From Dryocosmus kuriphilus (Eukaryota > Arthropoda > Insecta > Hymenoptera > Cynipidae): DNA of 64,000 nt. This document shows positions 31,198 through 42,846 of the stretch, piece by piece; within the stretch, counting starts at the first letter, position 1; every line of letters starts with the position of its first letter. The notes under the pieces were generated by a model that saw nothing but the letters and a program-made list of their open reading frames with translations, did no database searches and was not told the DNA's origin. The translations under genes were made by a program, and so were the position numbers. The stretch lies in the NCBI GenBank assembly GCA_038277395.1, contig CM076195.1:17694327-17758326 (forward strand). Reading direction: 5' to 3'.

Positions 31198-31252
31198 TTT
31201 CACTAAGATAGAGCTGGTTTTTCTCAAGTGTCAGGACTTTTTATCCCAATAT

Positions 31253-32330
31253 TTTTTTCAGAGGGAGCTTTTTTTTTACACACCATTCATAGAATTCGTC
31301 AATATCATTCTGTAGCTGTACACACTGATTTGTTCTTTAGTCTTTGGTCCTTTAGTTCTGTAATTCAGTCAAACTATTATATTTTATATCTTTTCGTGAG
31401 AGTTTCTGTAATGACTAAGTTTCTTTCCATTTCAGGGAGTCTGTCTATATAAATTTTCATGTAGTATAACTTGACTTGTAAATGTAACATTACCTATAAA
31501 AGCACCGTGACAGAAAAATAAAGCTTTCTGTGGAAACTCCCATATATTTTATAAAAAATTTTCATTTTAGTGGATTTATAAAGTATATAAAATATATAGA
31601 GTGAAACATGATTTCAATTGTGAGCCTAGCTACAAAACATAAGGCATACATGAATTCGACTGTACATTGATCCGCTCATGTTTAAGACAGGTTATCCCAT
31701 GGAGTTAATGGTAAAGAAACGGAACTGTGTATTGAAAAAACGTGGCACATTTTTGTAAACCAGAATCGTATACGCACGCGAAAATACCCGTACTCCTTTA
31801 TCTCCTTAAAAATGTAATATAAAAATCAGAAGAGGGTAAATAGGGATATTAATGACATCCTAATCAAAGAACGACTCCCAGGAATAGATTCTAGAGATGA
31901 ATATTAAGCATTGGTGAAAAAACAACTTATCCCAGAACCGCTTTCTATTAAATAAAATTATTATAATTGGAAATGAATTGCAATAAAATAATGTAAGGTT
32001 GAAAAATAATTTTCTACTCGTAAACGAGGCAATAAATAATTGAGCGGTTAGGTGTAATAACTGTGTTCTTGTATTCTTCTGCAAAATTGAAAAACGAGAA
32101 TTCTGAAAGCAAACGAGATTTACTCCAGTCTTTCAAACGGTGTGGTTCAAATAAGACGGAACCATGCCTTAGACCTCGACAAGCGTCTTAAAATCGCCAA
32201 AGAGAAGATAAGCTCCGGCAACCTGCCTGATGAAGTTAACCTCGATGACATCTTGCGAACAACTTTAATTCCTCAGTCTAATACACGTGTTACTCCTAAC
32301 TGACGATTCCCCAGTCGGTTCCATGCAAGT
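31253..32330. other. Unassigned sequence
   Basis: No coding similarity or repeat border recognised. A T-rich tract follows element X (31251-31275). A short inverted or tandem signal was not found. Confidence 0.4.
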
Positions 32331-32339
32331 TCCGAATGG

Positions 32340-32880
32340 TACTAGTTATAGTAGCATACAAAAAATGCATCTACATGTGGCACATATAAATTCTCTTTCA
32401 CTGCTTCCAAAATTGAGCGACATGGCCGACCTAATTCACCTCTATGACAATCGATGTCCTAGCTGTCTCCGATACATGGCTTCAAAAGGATATAGCGGAC
32501 TCAGACGTAGCTATTGCTGGCTATGTTCTAGTCCGCGCTGATGGTAGAAGCAATAAAACCGATACATGTGGAGGGTTAGCATCGTGTATTAGAGATGGGC
32601 TTCGCTATGATATATTATTCTATTAAAAAAAATAGGATTACCTAAGATTGGGTAGACGCGGTTCCTCTAGATATGTGCGCGGTAACGGTCCACGTGAAAA
32701 AAGTACAAGTAACATGTGTTATCTCGATGTAGCTGTGAATCCGACTATCAGATATGTTTAGACGACTTCAATATAAACGTGGAGGGATACTCTGCATACA
32801 AACTGTCTGAAATTGGAATCTCTCTCTCCTATTTTTACTTAAGCAAACCATTAAAGAAGCTACTCGCACTACAGTTAAAA
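32340..32880 (+). pseudogene. Non-LTR retrotransposon endonuclease fragment
   Basis: Two frames together give the start of an apurinic-type LINE endonuclease: HLHVAHINSLSLLPKLSDMA (about 32370-32430), then DVLAVSDTWLQKDIADSDVA, GYVLVRADGR and GGLASCIRDGLRYDI (to about 32615). This is the layout AHINxxSL, SETWL, GYxxxRxDR and GGG of Jockey/CR1/I-type ORF2. A single frame change lies near 32440. Beyond 32640 similarity fades. The reverse transcriptase is absent, so this is a fragment. Confidence 0.75.
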
Positions 32881-33480
32881 TTTCATAATTTTAAATAGTT
32901 TTTAAAAAAATAAATTATGAGTTTCTACAAAAACATACATTATTTCAATTTTTCACTATGAGAAAATTTCAGTACACAAATGAAGAAGTACAATTTTCTG
33001 GTAAAAATAGGAAAATGTATGACTCCTAACTAGTTTTTCATAATTTTAAATAGGTTTTTTTTTTAATTACAAATTTTTAAAAAAATAATGACAATTTACG
33101 ATTTGTAAAAGGTAGTTGGAGTTTTTCATACATTTTCGTAGAAAATCACAAATGTATACTGAATTTATGAAGAAATACAATGTTCTACGTACAAAAATTG
33201 GAAAATGTATAACTCCAAAATAGTTTTTCATAATTTTAAATCGATTTTTATTTAAATTACTTTGTATAAAAAACGGGTATTTCTAATTTGAAAAAGGTAG
33301 TTGTAATGTTTAATATTTTTTTAGGATATTACAAATTCAGTTACAGTAATTACAATGACCGTATTTGTATCTTATTATAAGAAATAAGTATTTTTCAATA
33401 ATTATAAAAAGTGAATGTGAAAATTTCGTAAAAATTCATAAATATTCTCGTAGAAATTCATAGAAACTGTAACTACGAAA
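32880..33480. repeat. AT-rich imperfect tandem repeats, about 160-190 bp period
   Basis: The phrase cataattttaaata recurs at about 32883, 33040 and 33227. Each is followed by a poly(T/A) tract, a variable part with gaaaatgtatgactcc-like sequence, and atgaagaa(g/a)tacaa. At least three diverged copies. Confidence 0.7.
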
Positions 33481-33830
33481 AAATATTGAGAGTCAAAAAC
33501 GCATTAAAATTTCGTAGAAATTTTCTTAAACGTCGACGCTACGAGGTTAGAAAGCTACCGCCAAAAACTGAATATCGTCTTCTGCTACAGGCCTGTATAT
33601 TGCACAAGAGACTGCTGCGTGGCATGAAAATTCAATCTTGCGAACTTTTTCGACTCTTTATGTACGATTTTGTGCGTGAACCACCATGCTTCAAATGGAG
33701 GCCTGTGATTGGTCGAGAACCTTATGCGTGATACAGTATGCGCTGTGCCAAAGTGTGTACTCGGAGCTTAACGCGTTGTCATGAGAACATATCAGCATAG
33801 ATGGCGGACATTTTTAAAAGGCAAGTACTA

Positions 33831-33915
33831 GCGCCATACTCGGGAAGTTCGCAACTATGTTAGTACGACAAAAATTTGCATATTTTCGGTTACACTAGTT
33901 GGGTCTTCTTATGTA
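33831..33915. repeat. Diverged copy of the P1 target repeat
   Basis: agcgccatactcgggaagtt ... cggttacactagttgggtct aligns with the P1 right flank (27123-27190). The bases before it (agtact) resemble those left of P1 (agatact). It approximates the pre-insertion site. Confidence 0.55.
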
Positions 33916-35134
33916 ATTACAGAAACCCTTATGAAAAGATATAATGTATAATAGTTGAACCGAATTCCGTAAATTTACCTGTATAGTATATAATTTTTGT
34001 CACCCGTTGCAAATAGATTGCTTTGCATGCTCACAGCTCTTCTGCACAATATTTGAAAATTTAGAGAAAAATTGCGTTACTTCAGTAGACCGTAACCTAC
34101 TTAAATTTCCTTAATTTGACCATTTTACTTTGATTTTGAAGTCCAAAAGTCTCAAAGTCGTGTAACTGTTTTTACGATTTGTCGAAAAAATGCCCATTCC
34201 ATCATCGTACTTCACTCTGAAGCTTCTTGAAGCACACTTTTCTATTCTCACGAAAATTAAACAGTATGTTGGGCCAAAGAAGTTTACCATGGATAAGGTC
34301 AATTCTGCAGTGCACGAAAAAGTTGTTTACAATTTAGGGCTAAAATATCTACTGCAACACTTGCTGTTAAAACTGCGTGCGTCAAGATAGGATCAAATTT
34401 TTTACTAACTTTGCTGTATTTCGACATATATCATACTATAATGGACAGTATCCCAAACATAAAACAAGAAAAATTAACCCGACATGATCTTTTGTTCTCC
34501 ATTTATACTGTTTAAAAAGTAATTTTTGAACTAATTAAAAGATTTGTTTAGCTTGTGCTCATGCGCAAAGTGACCCATCTAAAAAAGTCTATACATTTAT
34601 AATGGGTGAAAAAAGTCTGAAATATGTGCGGCAAACTTATTTTCAACTTTTTTTTAGCCAAAAAGTGACACTTTACATGGAAACGCCAATATATACCTAA
34701 TTAACACGATCATCTGTGTCACGCGCCTGAGCTGGTGTCTCCAAAATCTTCTGACTTCGCCGACCACCCCCGAGTGAGACAAGCTTTAAAATTTCTCAGG
34801 ATAAGGAAACAGAATCTACGGAAACCGATTTAGCAAAGCTTAACGAAGCAATAAATAAACTGAAACACACGCTTTGGATTTCGCAATGATATACAAGAGC
34901 GTAACGAGAGTACCTCCGGTACTATCTTCAGGATCAAGGAACTGAATGCAAGAATCTCGAGTGTCAAAAAGGATTGAACAGTTGAGTTGAGTTGAATAAA
35001 AATCTGTCAAAAAATCTGCTATTGTTAGAATTGAAGAATGAGGACAGTGTAAATCGCAATTTAGTGGAACTTGTCTTGAATATATTCTCGGAAGTCGGAC
35101 TTACATCCGGGAAGTTGTAGTTGAAAAATATATA
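33916..35134. other. Unassigned sequence, possible LINE ORF1 remnant at 34790-35110
   Basis: 33916-34700 shows nothing recognisable. From about 34790 one frame reads ESTETDLAKLNEAINKLKHT and later LKNEDSVNRNLVELVLNIFSE, a heptad-rich pattern like a retrotransposon ORF1 coiled coil. No family signature, so only a suggestion. Confidence 0.3.
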
Positions 35135-35136
35135 TA

Positions 35137-35245
35137 CGAGGTATGTTCAAAAAGTAAGGTGACTTTTAATTTTTACGAAGAAATATTTATTTATTCATCA
35201 ATTATTATGTTGTCCCCTTCAAAGTAACCCCCCTCAGATATAACG

Positions 35246-35301
<56 letters not shown>

Positions 35302-36162
35302 CACAATTGTGCTAACGCTTTTTCCAATCCTCGAAGCACTTCTGATAAGCGCTTTTTGGTATAGCCTTGAGTTTTTCCAACGATGCATTCTTTATCTCCT
35401 CAATCGTTGCAAACCTCCGTCCTTTCATGGGTCTCTTCAATTTGGGAACAGGAAAAAGTCGCAGGGGACCAAATCCGGTTAATATGGTAGCTGAGGCATG
35501 ATTGTGGTTTTGTTTTTGGCCAAAAAGTTACGCACAAGCAACGATGAGTGAGCAGGTACATTTTCGTGATGCAAAAGCCATGAATTGTTTTTCCACAATT
35601 CTGGACGTTTTTTCGTATTGCTACTCGCAAACGGCGCATAACTTCAAGGTAATATTCCTTATTGACCGTGCGACCTTGTGGTACTCTTGATGTACTAAGC
35701 CACGATAATCGAAGAAAACAGTGAGCAAAACCTTGACATTTGATCGAACTTAACGTGCTTTTTTCGGTCTTGGCTCTTCCGGGGTCTTCCATTGTGACGA
35801 TTGGGCTTTGGTTTCGACGTCATAACCGTATGCCCATGATTCGTCACCAGTTACAACCCTTTTGAGCATATCAGGATCATTATTGACGTCATTTAACAGC
35901 TCTTGAGCGATGCTCATTCGACGGTTCTTTTGGTCAAAATTAAGCAGTTTCGGAACAAAAATTTCGCTGCCACATGTTTCATACCCAAAACGTCAGAAAA
36001 AATTGCCGACGTCTGCAGCAACTTCTCTAACAGTGATCCGACGATTCTCCAACACCATATTCTTCACATCTTCAACGCTTTCATCATTTATTGACGTGCT
36101 GGGGCGTCCAGAGCGAGATTCGTCATTGATGTCTTGTAGACCTTCTTGGAAGAACTTGTACC
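35137..36162 (-). mobile_element. mariner transposon, decayed, running into the N gap
   Basis: Left end cgaggtatgttcaaaaagta next to a TA (35135-35136), a typical mariner terminus. The transposase reads on the - strand: HTH part (SGRPSTSINDESVEDVKNMV, about 36130-36000), first catalytic block VVTGDESWAYGYDVE, second block HHENVPAHSS (Glu where Asp is usual) and third block PDLVPCDFFLF. The C-terminus is disrupted by a (TA)n run. Stops and frameshifts are frequent. The right end lies in the gap. Confidence 0.88.
35250..35300. repeat. (TA)n microsatellite inside the mariner reading frame
   Basis: About 25 uninterrupted TA units between the mariner blocks corresponding to the end of the transposase. 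Both sides are recognisable mariner sequence, so the repeat expanded inside the element. Confidence 0.9.
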
Positions 36163-36662
36163 NNNNNNNNNNNNNNNNNNNNNNNNNNNNNNNNNNNNNN
36201 NNNNNNNNNNNNNNNNNNNNNNNNNNNNNNNNNNNNNNNNNNNNNNNNNNNNNNNNNNNNNNNNNNNNNNNNNNNNNNNNNNNNNNNNNNNNNNNNNNNN
36301 NNNNNNNNNNNNNNNNNNNNNNNNNNNNNNNNNNNNNNNNNNNNNNNNNNNNNNNNNNNNNNNNNNNNNNNNNNNNNNNNNNNNNNNNNNNNNNNNNNNN
36401 NNNNNNNNNNNNNNNNNNNNNNNNNNNNNNNNNNNNNNNNNNNNNNNNNNNNNNNNNNNNNNNNNNNNNNNNNNNNNNNNNNNNNNNNNNNNNNNNNNNN
36501 NNNNNNNNNNNNNNNNNNNNNNNNNNNNNNNNNNNNNNNNNNNNNNNNNNNNNNNNNNNNNNNNNNNNNNNNNNNNNNNNNNNNNNNNNNNNNNNNNNNN
36601 NNNNNNNNNNNNNNNNNNNNNNNNNNNNNNNNNNNNNNNNNNNNNNNNNNNNNNNNNNNNNN
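36163..36662. other. Assembly gap, exactly 500 N
   Basis: 500 undetermined bases. The round size suggests a placeholder. It separates mariner from Polinton P2, so their physical adjacency is not proven. Confidence 0.99.
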
Positions 36663-37437
36663 CAATAAACGTCATTATTCTGAATGTTAATAACAGCTTT
36701 TTTATCTTTAATAAATTTAGGTAAATCAATATAAGTTGATGTACCCACATTTATTGGTAAATATCTATTAAAATTTACCACTAGGTTAATAATTTCAGTT
36801 AATGACCAACCTGAATCTGTCTCCTGCAATTCTTCGATTTTCACTAGAATTGTTTCTAGAATATATTTTCATCGTACCATCCACTGAGATCAGTGGACGG
36901 TAAAATTTTCTTATTTGAAGTATTAATAAATTTAATTTCTTCAGCCATTTCACTGTTCTTTAGGGATTTAAATTTTCCCGCGAAAGAAACATTAACCTTT
37001 AAACTGCCATTTGTTTTTATAATATTTTTTATTCGCTGAACAATCATAGATTTCGCGTCCTCCAGAAAATGCCTAAGGTCTTTGTGTCTTAAATTAACTA
37101 CGCATCCTGTTCTTATTCTACTTGAAAAGGCTGACTCTAAATCCACCCACTGAATCGTATCTCTTTTCTTTTTATTTAAATTCTTAATTCCTTTCCCTCT
37201 TTTTTTAATTCTTTTATTTTTATATTAAAGGCTTTTAAAATTGCTAATGTTGCCTGAATGCGATTCTTTTCACCTAGAGATAAATCTCTATTATATCTTA
37301 TAATTTTGTTTAAGAGTCTAACATTTTGTCTGCCTAGGGTAAGCCACTTATTCACATTTTTATTTTTTACCTTATTACATAAAACTTTCTAGGCCTCCTC
37401 CATTATCGACAAGAGTTTTTTGCTGGTTTCCGAGTCC
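36663..37437 (-). pseudogene. Polinton P2 DNA polymerase B, N-terminal fragment
   Basis: From about 37437 (MDSETSKKLLSIMEEA, then a stop) the frame gives NRDLSLGEKNRIQ, SRIRTGCVVNLRHKDLRHFL and KTNGSLKVNVSFAGKFKSL. Each aligns with the P1 polymerase N-terminus at 21200-20700. After frame changes near 36860, LPINVGTSTYIDLPKFIKDK and AVINIQNNDVY lead into the N gap. Exonuclease and polymerase motifs are not present in the window. Confidence 0.85.
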
Positions 37438-37637
37438 ATTTTTTTGGTTTTGGAAACACAGTTGAGTAGTTGGAAATTGACAGTTCATGCACTGAGTAGT
37501 AGTAGTAGTAGTAGATGGAAATCGATTTTATTCACACCATCAATTCGCTTAGTGGTTGACAAAAACTGGAAAAAAATTTCCTATGAAACCACTTTTAATA
37601 CTTGCCTAATATTCCACTCAAATTCACTTTAAATTAT

Positions 37638-40600
37638 CTGAACAACAAAATATGACCTATGTGGGGTTGGGATGAGACATATCATTTCCATGGTAGTTTT
37701 CTGTGCTGAATCCAAATCTGACCTCCGTTTTTCTCCATCATGTCAAGTTTTTGAGATTTTGTGAGTTAAAATTTTTTTCAAAAAATCACAAATCGTGTGA
37801 TAAAAGGGTGAAAAAAATTTTTTCCGCACAAAGCGAGACATGATTTCGATGTATTTTTGAACGCAGAATCCACTGGTTTTTTTTGTTTTTTCGATATCTC
37901 ATATAGTTTTTGAGATAATTTAAAAAAAAAAAACAAAAAAAAACACGAAAAAAAAAAAATGGTTTTACGAAAATCCTTATATTTAAGTGAATAAATTTTA
38001 TTTTTTAGTCACTCTGGTGTCATTCTCTTCGTTTATTGATGCAGAAAAAATTGCGAAAAAGTTTACAGTTCCAGCTGTAACGGTTCGAAAGATACAAGGC
38101 AGAGAACTTGTCTCTTTCTAAAGAGTTGCCAATTTGACGGTTTACAAGTAGTCGAGGCGAATCATTGTACTTTTTCTAATATCTCATTGCATTAATATCT
38201 TTAATATTTGCAATAACAATAATAATAATAATTCAATGATTTAAAAAATATATTTATAAGCTGCTACTACTCCCTAGAAACTTTTTCTTTTGCATGCTCG
38301 ACGGTGATGAGCATTTGGTTCATCAGTCATGAGCCTCCAGCAGTAGTCTGCTAAAGCGTTCACACTCCACTTTCCTTGGTATCTGTTTTCGATTTCAGCG
38401 ATGTCTTGATGAAACCGTTCCCCGTGTTCATCACTGACTGCCCCTAAATTCTCTGGGAAGAAGTCCAAGTGCGAGTGAAGAATGTGAATCTTTAGTGACA
38501 TGTTCACTTTCAATTCCTTGAAGTTCTGCAGCATAGTGTTTATCAGGTGTTTGCACTTTCTGGATTTTGTGTTCCCCAAGAAATTGTTTATGACAGCTTT
38601 TACTGACAACCAAGTTTTTCTCTCAAGGTCAGTCAAGGTTGTTTCGAAATCACAATCCAACATTAGTTGTCGGATTTGGGGTCCCTGAAAAACTCCTTCC
38701 TTGATTTTAGCTTCACTAAGCTTAGGGAATTTTCTTTTCAAGAAACGATGACCTTCCCCATTTTTATCCATTGCTTTGATAAAGTTTTTTACGATGCCGA
38801 GCTTTAAATGTAATGGTGGTAGTAATATTTTTTCACGATCAACCAATGGTTTTTGAGCAACGTTCATTTTTCCTGGTTCTAACGTCTTTCTGGCTGGCCA
38901 AACTTTAACATTATAATGTTGGTCTCGTGCTCTGCTGTCCCAGGTGCATAGAAAGCAACAAAATTTTGTGTAGCCAGATTGCAATCCGAGAAGAATACCT
39001 ATTACTTTGAAATCACCACAGATAGACCACTGATGTGATTTGTAATTTATTTTTTCAAGTAATAATTCCATAACAGCATAGCACTCTTTCATATTGGTGG
39101 CATGAGCGATGGGTATTGATGGATATTCATTTCCATTATGCAAGAGAACACCTTTCAAACTGTGTTTATTTGCATCAATGAATAAGCGCCAATTCTCTGG
39201 CTGGTGTTCATGACCAAGGCTCTTAATAAGACTATCTACATCGATACAATAGATGAGAGTATCTTGACTAGAAAAAAATATATTTAAATTTTTATCTCGA
39301 TTTCTGTAAGTAATTTTTACATCTTTTTTTAATGAATTTTTTTCTTTGAGCCTAGAGCCTAAGATTTCAGCTTGATTTTTCGATAAATTTAGGCCCCTTA
39401 TCAAATCATTTAATTCTTTCTGGTCGAATAATTCTGGCAAGTTGCTGGTCGATTTACATTTTACGATTTGATTTTCATCAGCATTGATTTCTTCTGCTTT
39501 TTGGTTTACAGAATTGCCTGGTAAAGAATCGTTATAGTCATAAGCAGCTTTTGTCACGGAAGGAATATTAGGGTAAATAGTGCTGTTCTTGCATTGTGAT
39601 GAGTAGCCTTTTACTTCTGTTAAACAAAAATAACAATCATCGATATGGTTTTGAGGTTCTCTCCAAAAAGTAGGAAAAGTGAATTTAAAAAGTCGATCAA
39701 AGTCTCCTCGTTGTACTGACCATAATTTATTAGCACAAGTTTTACAGCAGCTATTGGGTATCCAACTTTTTTCGCCATTATCGGGCTTAATCTGAAAATA
39801 TATTTCGTAGCCTTCTCGCATTGTAGGAGAAATGTTTTGTCTCATTTTAGGTGGGATGAAAATACCGCAAACGTAGCAAAAGCTATCGGGATGATTTTTG
39901 CAGCTGTTCTGCATTTTGCAATCGTTGCAAACTGAGCTCTGAATAAAAGCTTAGCGCAAATATATTGGAATTAAACAGAAATAGTTCAAGTTCTATAGCA
40001 GGTACAATGGTAGCATACGCTGTGACTCCACAGAGGGCTAGCATCAAATGAAGATCGGATAGCGCGGAGCACGAATAGCGCGATATGAACAAGAGTAGTA
40101 TGATAATGGAGGGGAGAGAAGTGGAGGGGAGACGCGCATGTGCCATGAACAGTTTTCTTCCAAACGAAGCTCTGTGAATATTGTGAATATAGCAAATATT
40201 AAAGACATTAATGCAATGAGATATTAGAAACAGTACAATGATTCGCCTCGACTACTTGTAAACCGTCAAATTGGAAACTCTTTAGAAAGAGACAGGTTCT
40301 CTGCCTTGTATCTTTCGAACCGTTATAGCTGGAACTGTAAGCTTTTTCGCAATTTTTTCTGCATCAATAAACGAAGAGAATGACACCAGAGTGACTAAAA
40401 AATAAAATTTATTCACTTAAATATAAGGATTTTCGTAAAACCATTTTTTTTTCGTGTTTTTTTTTTTTTTTTTTTTTTAAATTATCTCAAAAACTATATG
40501 AGATATCGAAAAAACAAAAAAAACCAGTGGATTCTGCGTTCAAAAATACATCGAAATCATGTCTCGCTTTGTGCGGCAAAAATTTTTTTCACCCTTTTAT

Positions 40601-40762
40601 CTCACGATTTGTGATTTTTTGAAAAAATTGGTAACTCACAAAATCTCAAAAACTTGACATGATGGAGAAAAACGGAGGTCAGATTTGGATTCAGCACAAA
40701 AAACTACCATGGAAATGATATGTCTCATCCCAACCCCACATAGGTCATATTTTGTTGTTCAG
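37638..40762. mobile_element. TIR transposon Y inserted in P2, with intact ORF
   Basis: 3.1 kb with inverted repeats of about 540 bp (37638-38180 and 40220-40762) starting CTGAACAACAAAATATGACC. The right end reads cagtg and is followed by attat; attat also precedes the left end, which may have lost two bases, so a 5-bp TSD is possible but not certain. A single ORF on the - strand fills the interior. High similarity of the two long inverted repeats and the intact ORF suggest a fairly recent insertion. Confidence 0.82.
38274..39914 (-). CDS. Transposase-like protein of element Y, 546 aa, unassigned family
   Basis: Intact frame from ATG 39914. The N-terminus is a zinc-binding domain with repeated Cys pairs (FCYVCGIF at 12-19, SCCKTCANKL at 55-64, DDCYFC at 92-97). 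The middle has WRLFIDANKHSLKG (Asp about 247), HQWSICGDFKVIGILLG (Asp about 301) and a Cys cluster KFCCFLCTWDSR (about 317-328). Near the C-terminus are HILHSHLDFFP and DEHGERFHQDI (Glu 496 or 499), then NALADYCWRL. Two Asp, a Cys cluster and a late Glu/His block fit an RNase H-fold DDE enzyme with a zinc insertion. I recognise the HGERFHQDI block from many uncharacterised arthropod proteins. Position between long TIRs supports a transposase; activity is inferred. Confidence 0.75.
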   Translation of the reverse strand: MQNSCKNHPDSFCYVCGIFIPPKMRQNISPTMREGYEIYFQIKPDNGEKSWIPNSCCKTCANKLWSVQRGDFDRLFKFTFPTFWREPQNHIDDCYFCLTEVKGYSSQCKNSTIYPNIPSVTKAAYDYNDSLPGNSVNQKAEEINADENQIVKCKSTSNLPELFDQKELNDLIRGLNLSKNQAEILGSRLKEKNSLKKDVKITYRNRDKNLNIFFSSQDTLIYCIDVDSLIKSLGHEHQPENWRLFIDANKHSLKGVLLHNGNEYPSIPIAHATNMKECYAVMELLLEKINYKSHQWSICGDFKVIGILLGLQSGYTKFCCFLCTWDSRARDQHYNVKVWPARKTLEPGKMNVAQKPLVDREKILLPPLHLKLGIVKNFIKAMDKNGEGHRFLKRKFPKLSEAKIKEGVFQGPQIRQLMLDCDFETTLTDLERKTWLSVKAVINNFLGNTKSRKCKHLINTMLQNFKELKVNMSLKIHILHSHLDFFPENLGAVSDEHGERFHQDIAEIENRYQGKWSVNALADYCWRLMTDEPNAHHRRACKRKSF

Positions 40763-42846
40763 TGATTATTAGAACACTAACCTTTCTCACCACTTGTTTT
40801 ATTTATGCTTCTCAAGGATGCTGATAGTAAAATATCACTAGTAAACATCGATCGGTTTCAAGTGACTGTCTTTGCTGTACTGAAAATTCTTTACTGGTTG
40901 CACCTTGAAAAAACACATTTACCAGACTCTTTATTGTAATATGACACCCTCGAGAACTTTATCGCTAAGGATGTTCTCGAAAATGTTGATCAAAACTATT
41001 ATTTACATCTAATTTTACTGCTTTAGAAAAAATAAAATGCATCACATCACATCGGACAATGTACTTTTGATTTATGTTAAAGTTGCCTTGAAAAGAATGT
41101 TCCTAAAACCTTGAATAAAAAATGTGTGCCGTCTTATCTCGAGCCCCGTAAGAGTTTCACATTACATATCGTGTTCGCTGAGAGGTCAGCACTGATTTAA
41201 AGTGTGTTGCTGGAAAATAATATGATTTAAAGTTGGAAAATAATATGAAAGATTGGATAAAAAATTCTGCTTTCGATGGTCTGCAATTTTAACGTTTGAA
41301 ACCTAAATGTAATGCAAAGTGCCGTACTCGAGTGGTAAGCTCACTCATTTAAAGTGATACCGGAAAAGAATCAGAAAAATGAAACATTAAATAAAATACA
41401 TTCTTTACTGTAACATGACACCTTCGAGAACTTTATCGCTAAGGATGTTCTCGAAAATTTTGATCAAAACTATTATTTACATCGAGCCCCATCACATATC
41501 AAGCCTCGTAAGAGTTTCACATTACATATCGTGTTCGCATTGAGAGGTAAAATGCACTGATTTAAAGTGATGCTGGAAAATAATATGAAAGATTGGATAA
41601 AACACATTCTGCTTTCGATGGTCTGCAATTTTAACGTTTGAAACCTAAATGTAATGCAAAGTATAATAATAATTTTCATTTATATGATATGATATTATAT
41701 ACATCGAGTGGTAAGCTCACTCATTTAAAGTGATACCGGAAAAGAATCAGAAAAATGAAACATTAAATAAAATACATTCTTTACTGTAACATGACACCTT
41801 CGAGAACTTTATCGCTAAGGATGTTCTCGAAAATTTTGATCAAAACTATTATTTACATCTAATTTTACTGCTTTAGAAAAAATAAAATGCATCACATATC
41901 AAGCCTCGTAAGAGCATCACATTACATATCGTGTCCATTGAGAGGTAAAATGCACTGATTTAAAGTGATGCTGGAAAATAATATGAAAGGTTAGATAAAA
42001 CGCATTCTGCTTTCGATGGTTTGCAATTTAACGTTTGAAACCTAAATGTAATGCAAAGTATAAAAATAATTTTCATTTATATGATATGATATTATATGCA
42101 TCGAGTGGTAAGCTCACTCATTTAAAGCGATACCGGAAAAGAATCAGAAAAATGAAACATTAAATAAAATACATTCTCTCTTAGATAGTCAGCGCTTAGA
42201 TTAATATTTCTAAAATCAACACGGAAATATCTTGACAATGTATCTGTACATATGCACAATTATTAATGCAGGTACTATCTTTGTCTACTAATGTATCTCC
42301 CTCTTTATCTTAAGGTTCTAGAATTGTCTACAGGTTCAGACGCGTCTTCAATTAAACGTTTTCAAACGTAAATGTATTGCGTTGTTTAATGAGATCATCC
42401 CATATATTTTCTAGAAGCTAATGGAGAGAGGGAGAGAGAAATATATCACCTCTTTATCTTAAAGTTCTAGAAGGTTCTACACGCGTCAGATGCGTCTGCG
42501 ATTAAACATTTTGATACGTAGTTTAATGAGATCATCGAGAGAATTTCTAGAAGCTTATAGGGGTTAGAAGGGTCGGAGGGGGAAGGGGAGGTTGTTTTTC
42601 ATCAATTTCGTGTCTCGCAACTGCGTAGTAAATGATATCATCGAGAATATTCTAGAAGGTTATGGGCGATAGAGGGGCCGGAGGGGGAAGGAGAAGTTGT
42701 TTTCGCCAATTTCGTGCTTAGTGACGTCACGTCGAACATTCTAGAAGCTTAGCACGGACATTTACCACTACAGCTCTCGAACGGCTTCGAAGTTCTAGAA
42801 AGCCGGTAAGGTAGGAATCGTGGTCCAGAACCGGCCCTGCTATACT
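40763..42846. repeat. P2 right terminal region with about 380-bp tandem repeats
   Basis: The phrase gagaactttatcgctaagga recurs at about 40951, 41421 and 41801. The last two repeats (41413 to about 42178) are about 380 bp each and nearly identical, containing catcgagtggtaagctcact and cattctgctttcgatggt. From 42300 on, Polinton-TIR-like sequence with several ttctagaag motifs follows and ends at 42846. Confidence 0.8.

Larger units (their letters stand above)
27418..31247. mobile_element. TIR element X, internally deleted relative of element Y
   Basis: Ends cgggataaaaagtcctgaca (27418) and tgtcaggactttttatccc (to 31247); candidate TSD aatat on both sides (27413-27417, 31248-31252). The inverted repeats run about 300 bp inward, matching up to about 27690 and from about 29870. 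The right repeat is interrupted by the Helentron-like copy at 30163-31197. The interior keeps only the zinc-binding N-terminus and extreme C-terminus of a protein of the same family as the 546-aa ORF of element Y. A (G)n run lies at 28466-28486. Confidence 0.75.
36663..42846. mobile_element. Polinton P2, right end only
   Basis: A polymerase N-terminus facing right, then (after element Y) a repetitive terminal region ending ccagaaccggccctgctata ct at 42846. That end resembles the P1 end (gcagaaccggcctagtacat ... ct) and the inner sequence gaacattctagaagcttagc is nearly identical to P1 27031-27050. Protein similarity to P1 is only moderate, so it is a different family. The left end and other genes are missing or beyond the gap. 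The right TSD partner cannot be checked. Confidence 0.8.

Noticed and set aside
32444..32626. Independent small gene with an SDTWL motif
   Set aside because: It is one frame of the LINE endonuclease fragment and continues the frame at 32287-32430.
35910..36844. Several long frames of 180-283 codons across 36.1-36.7 kb
   Set aside because: They are created by translating the N gap; only the mariner and P2 polymerase ends on either side are real.
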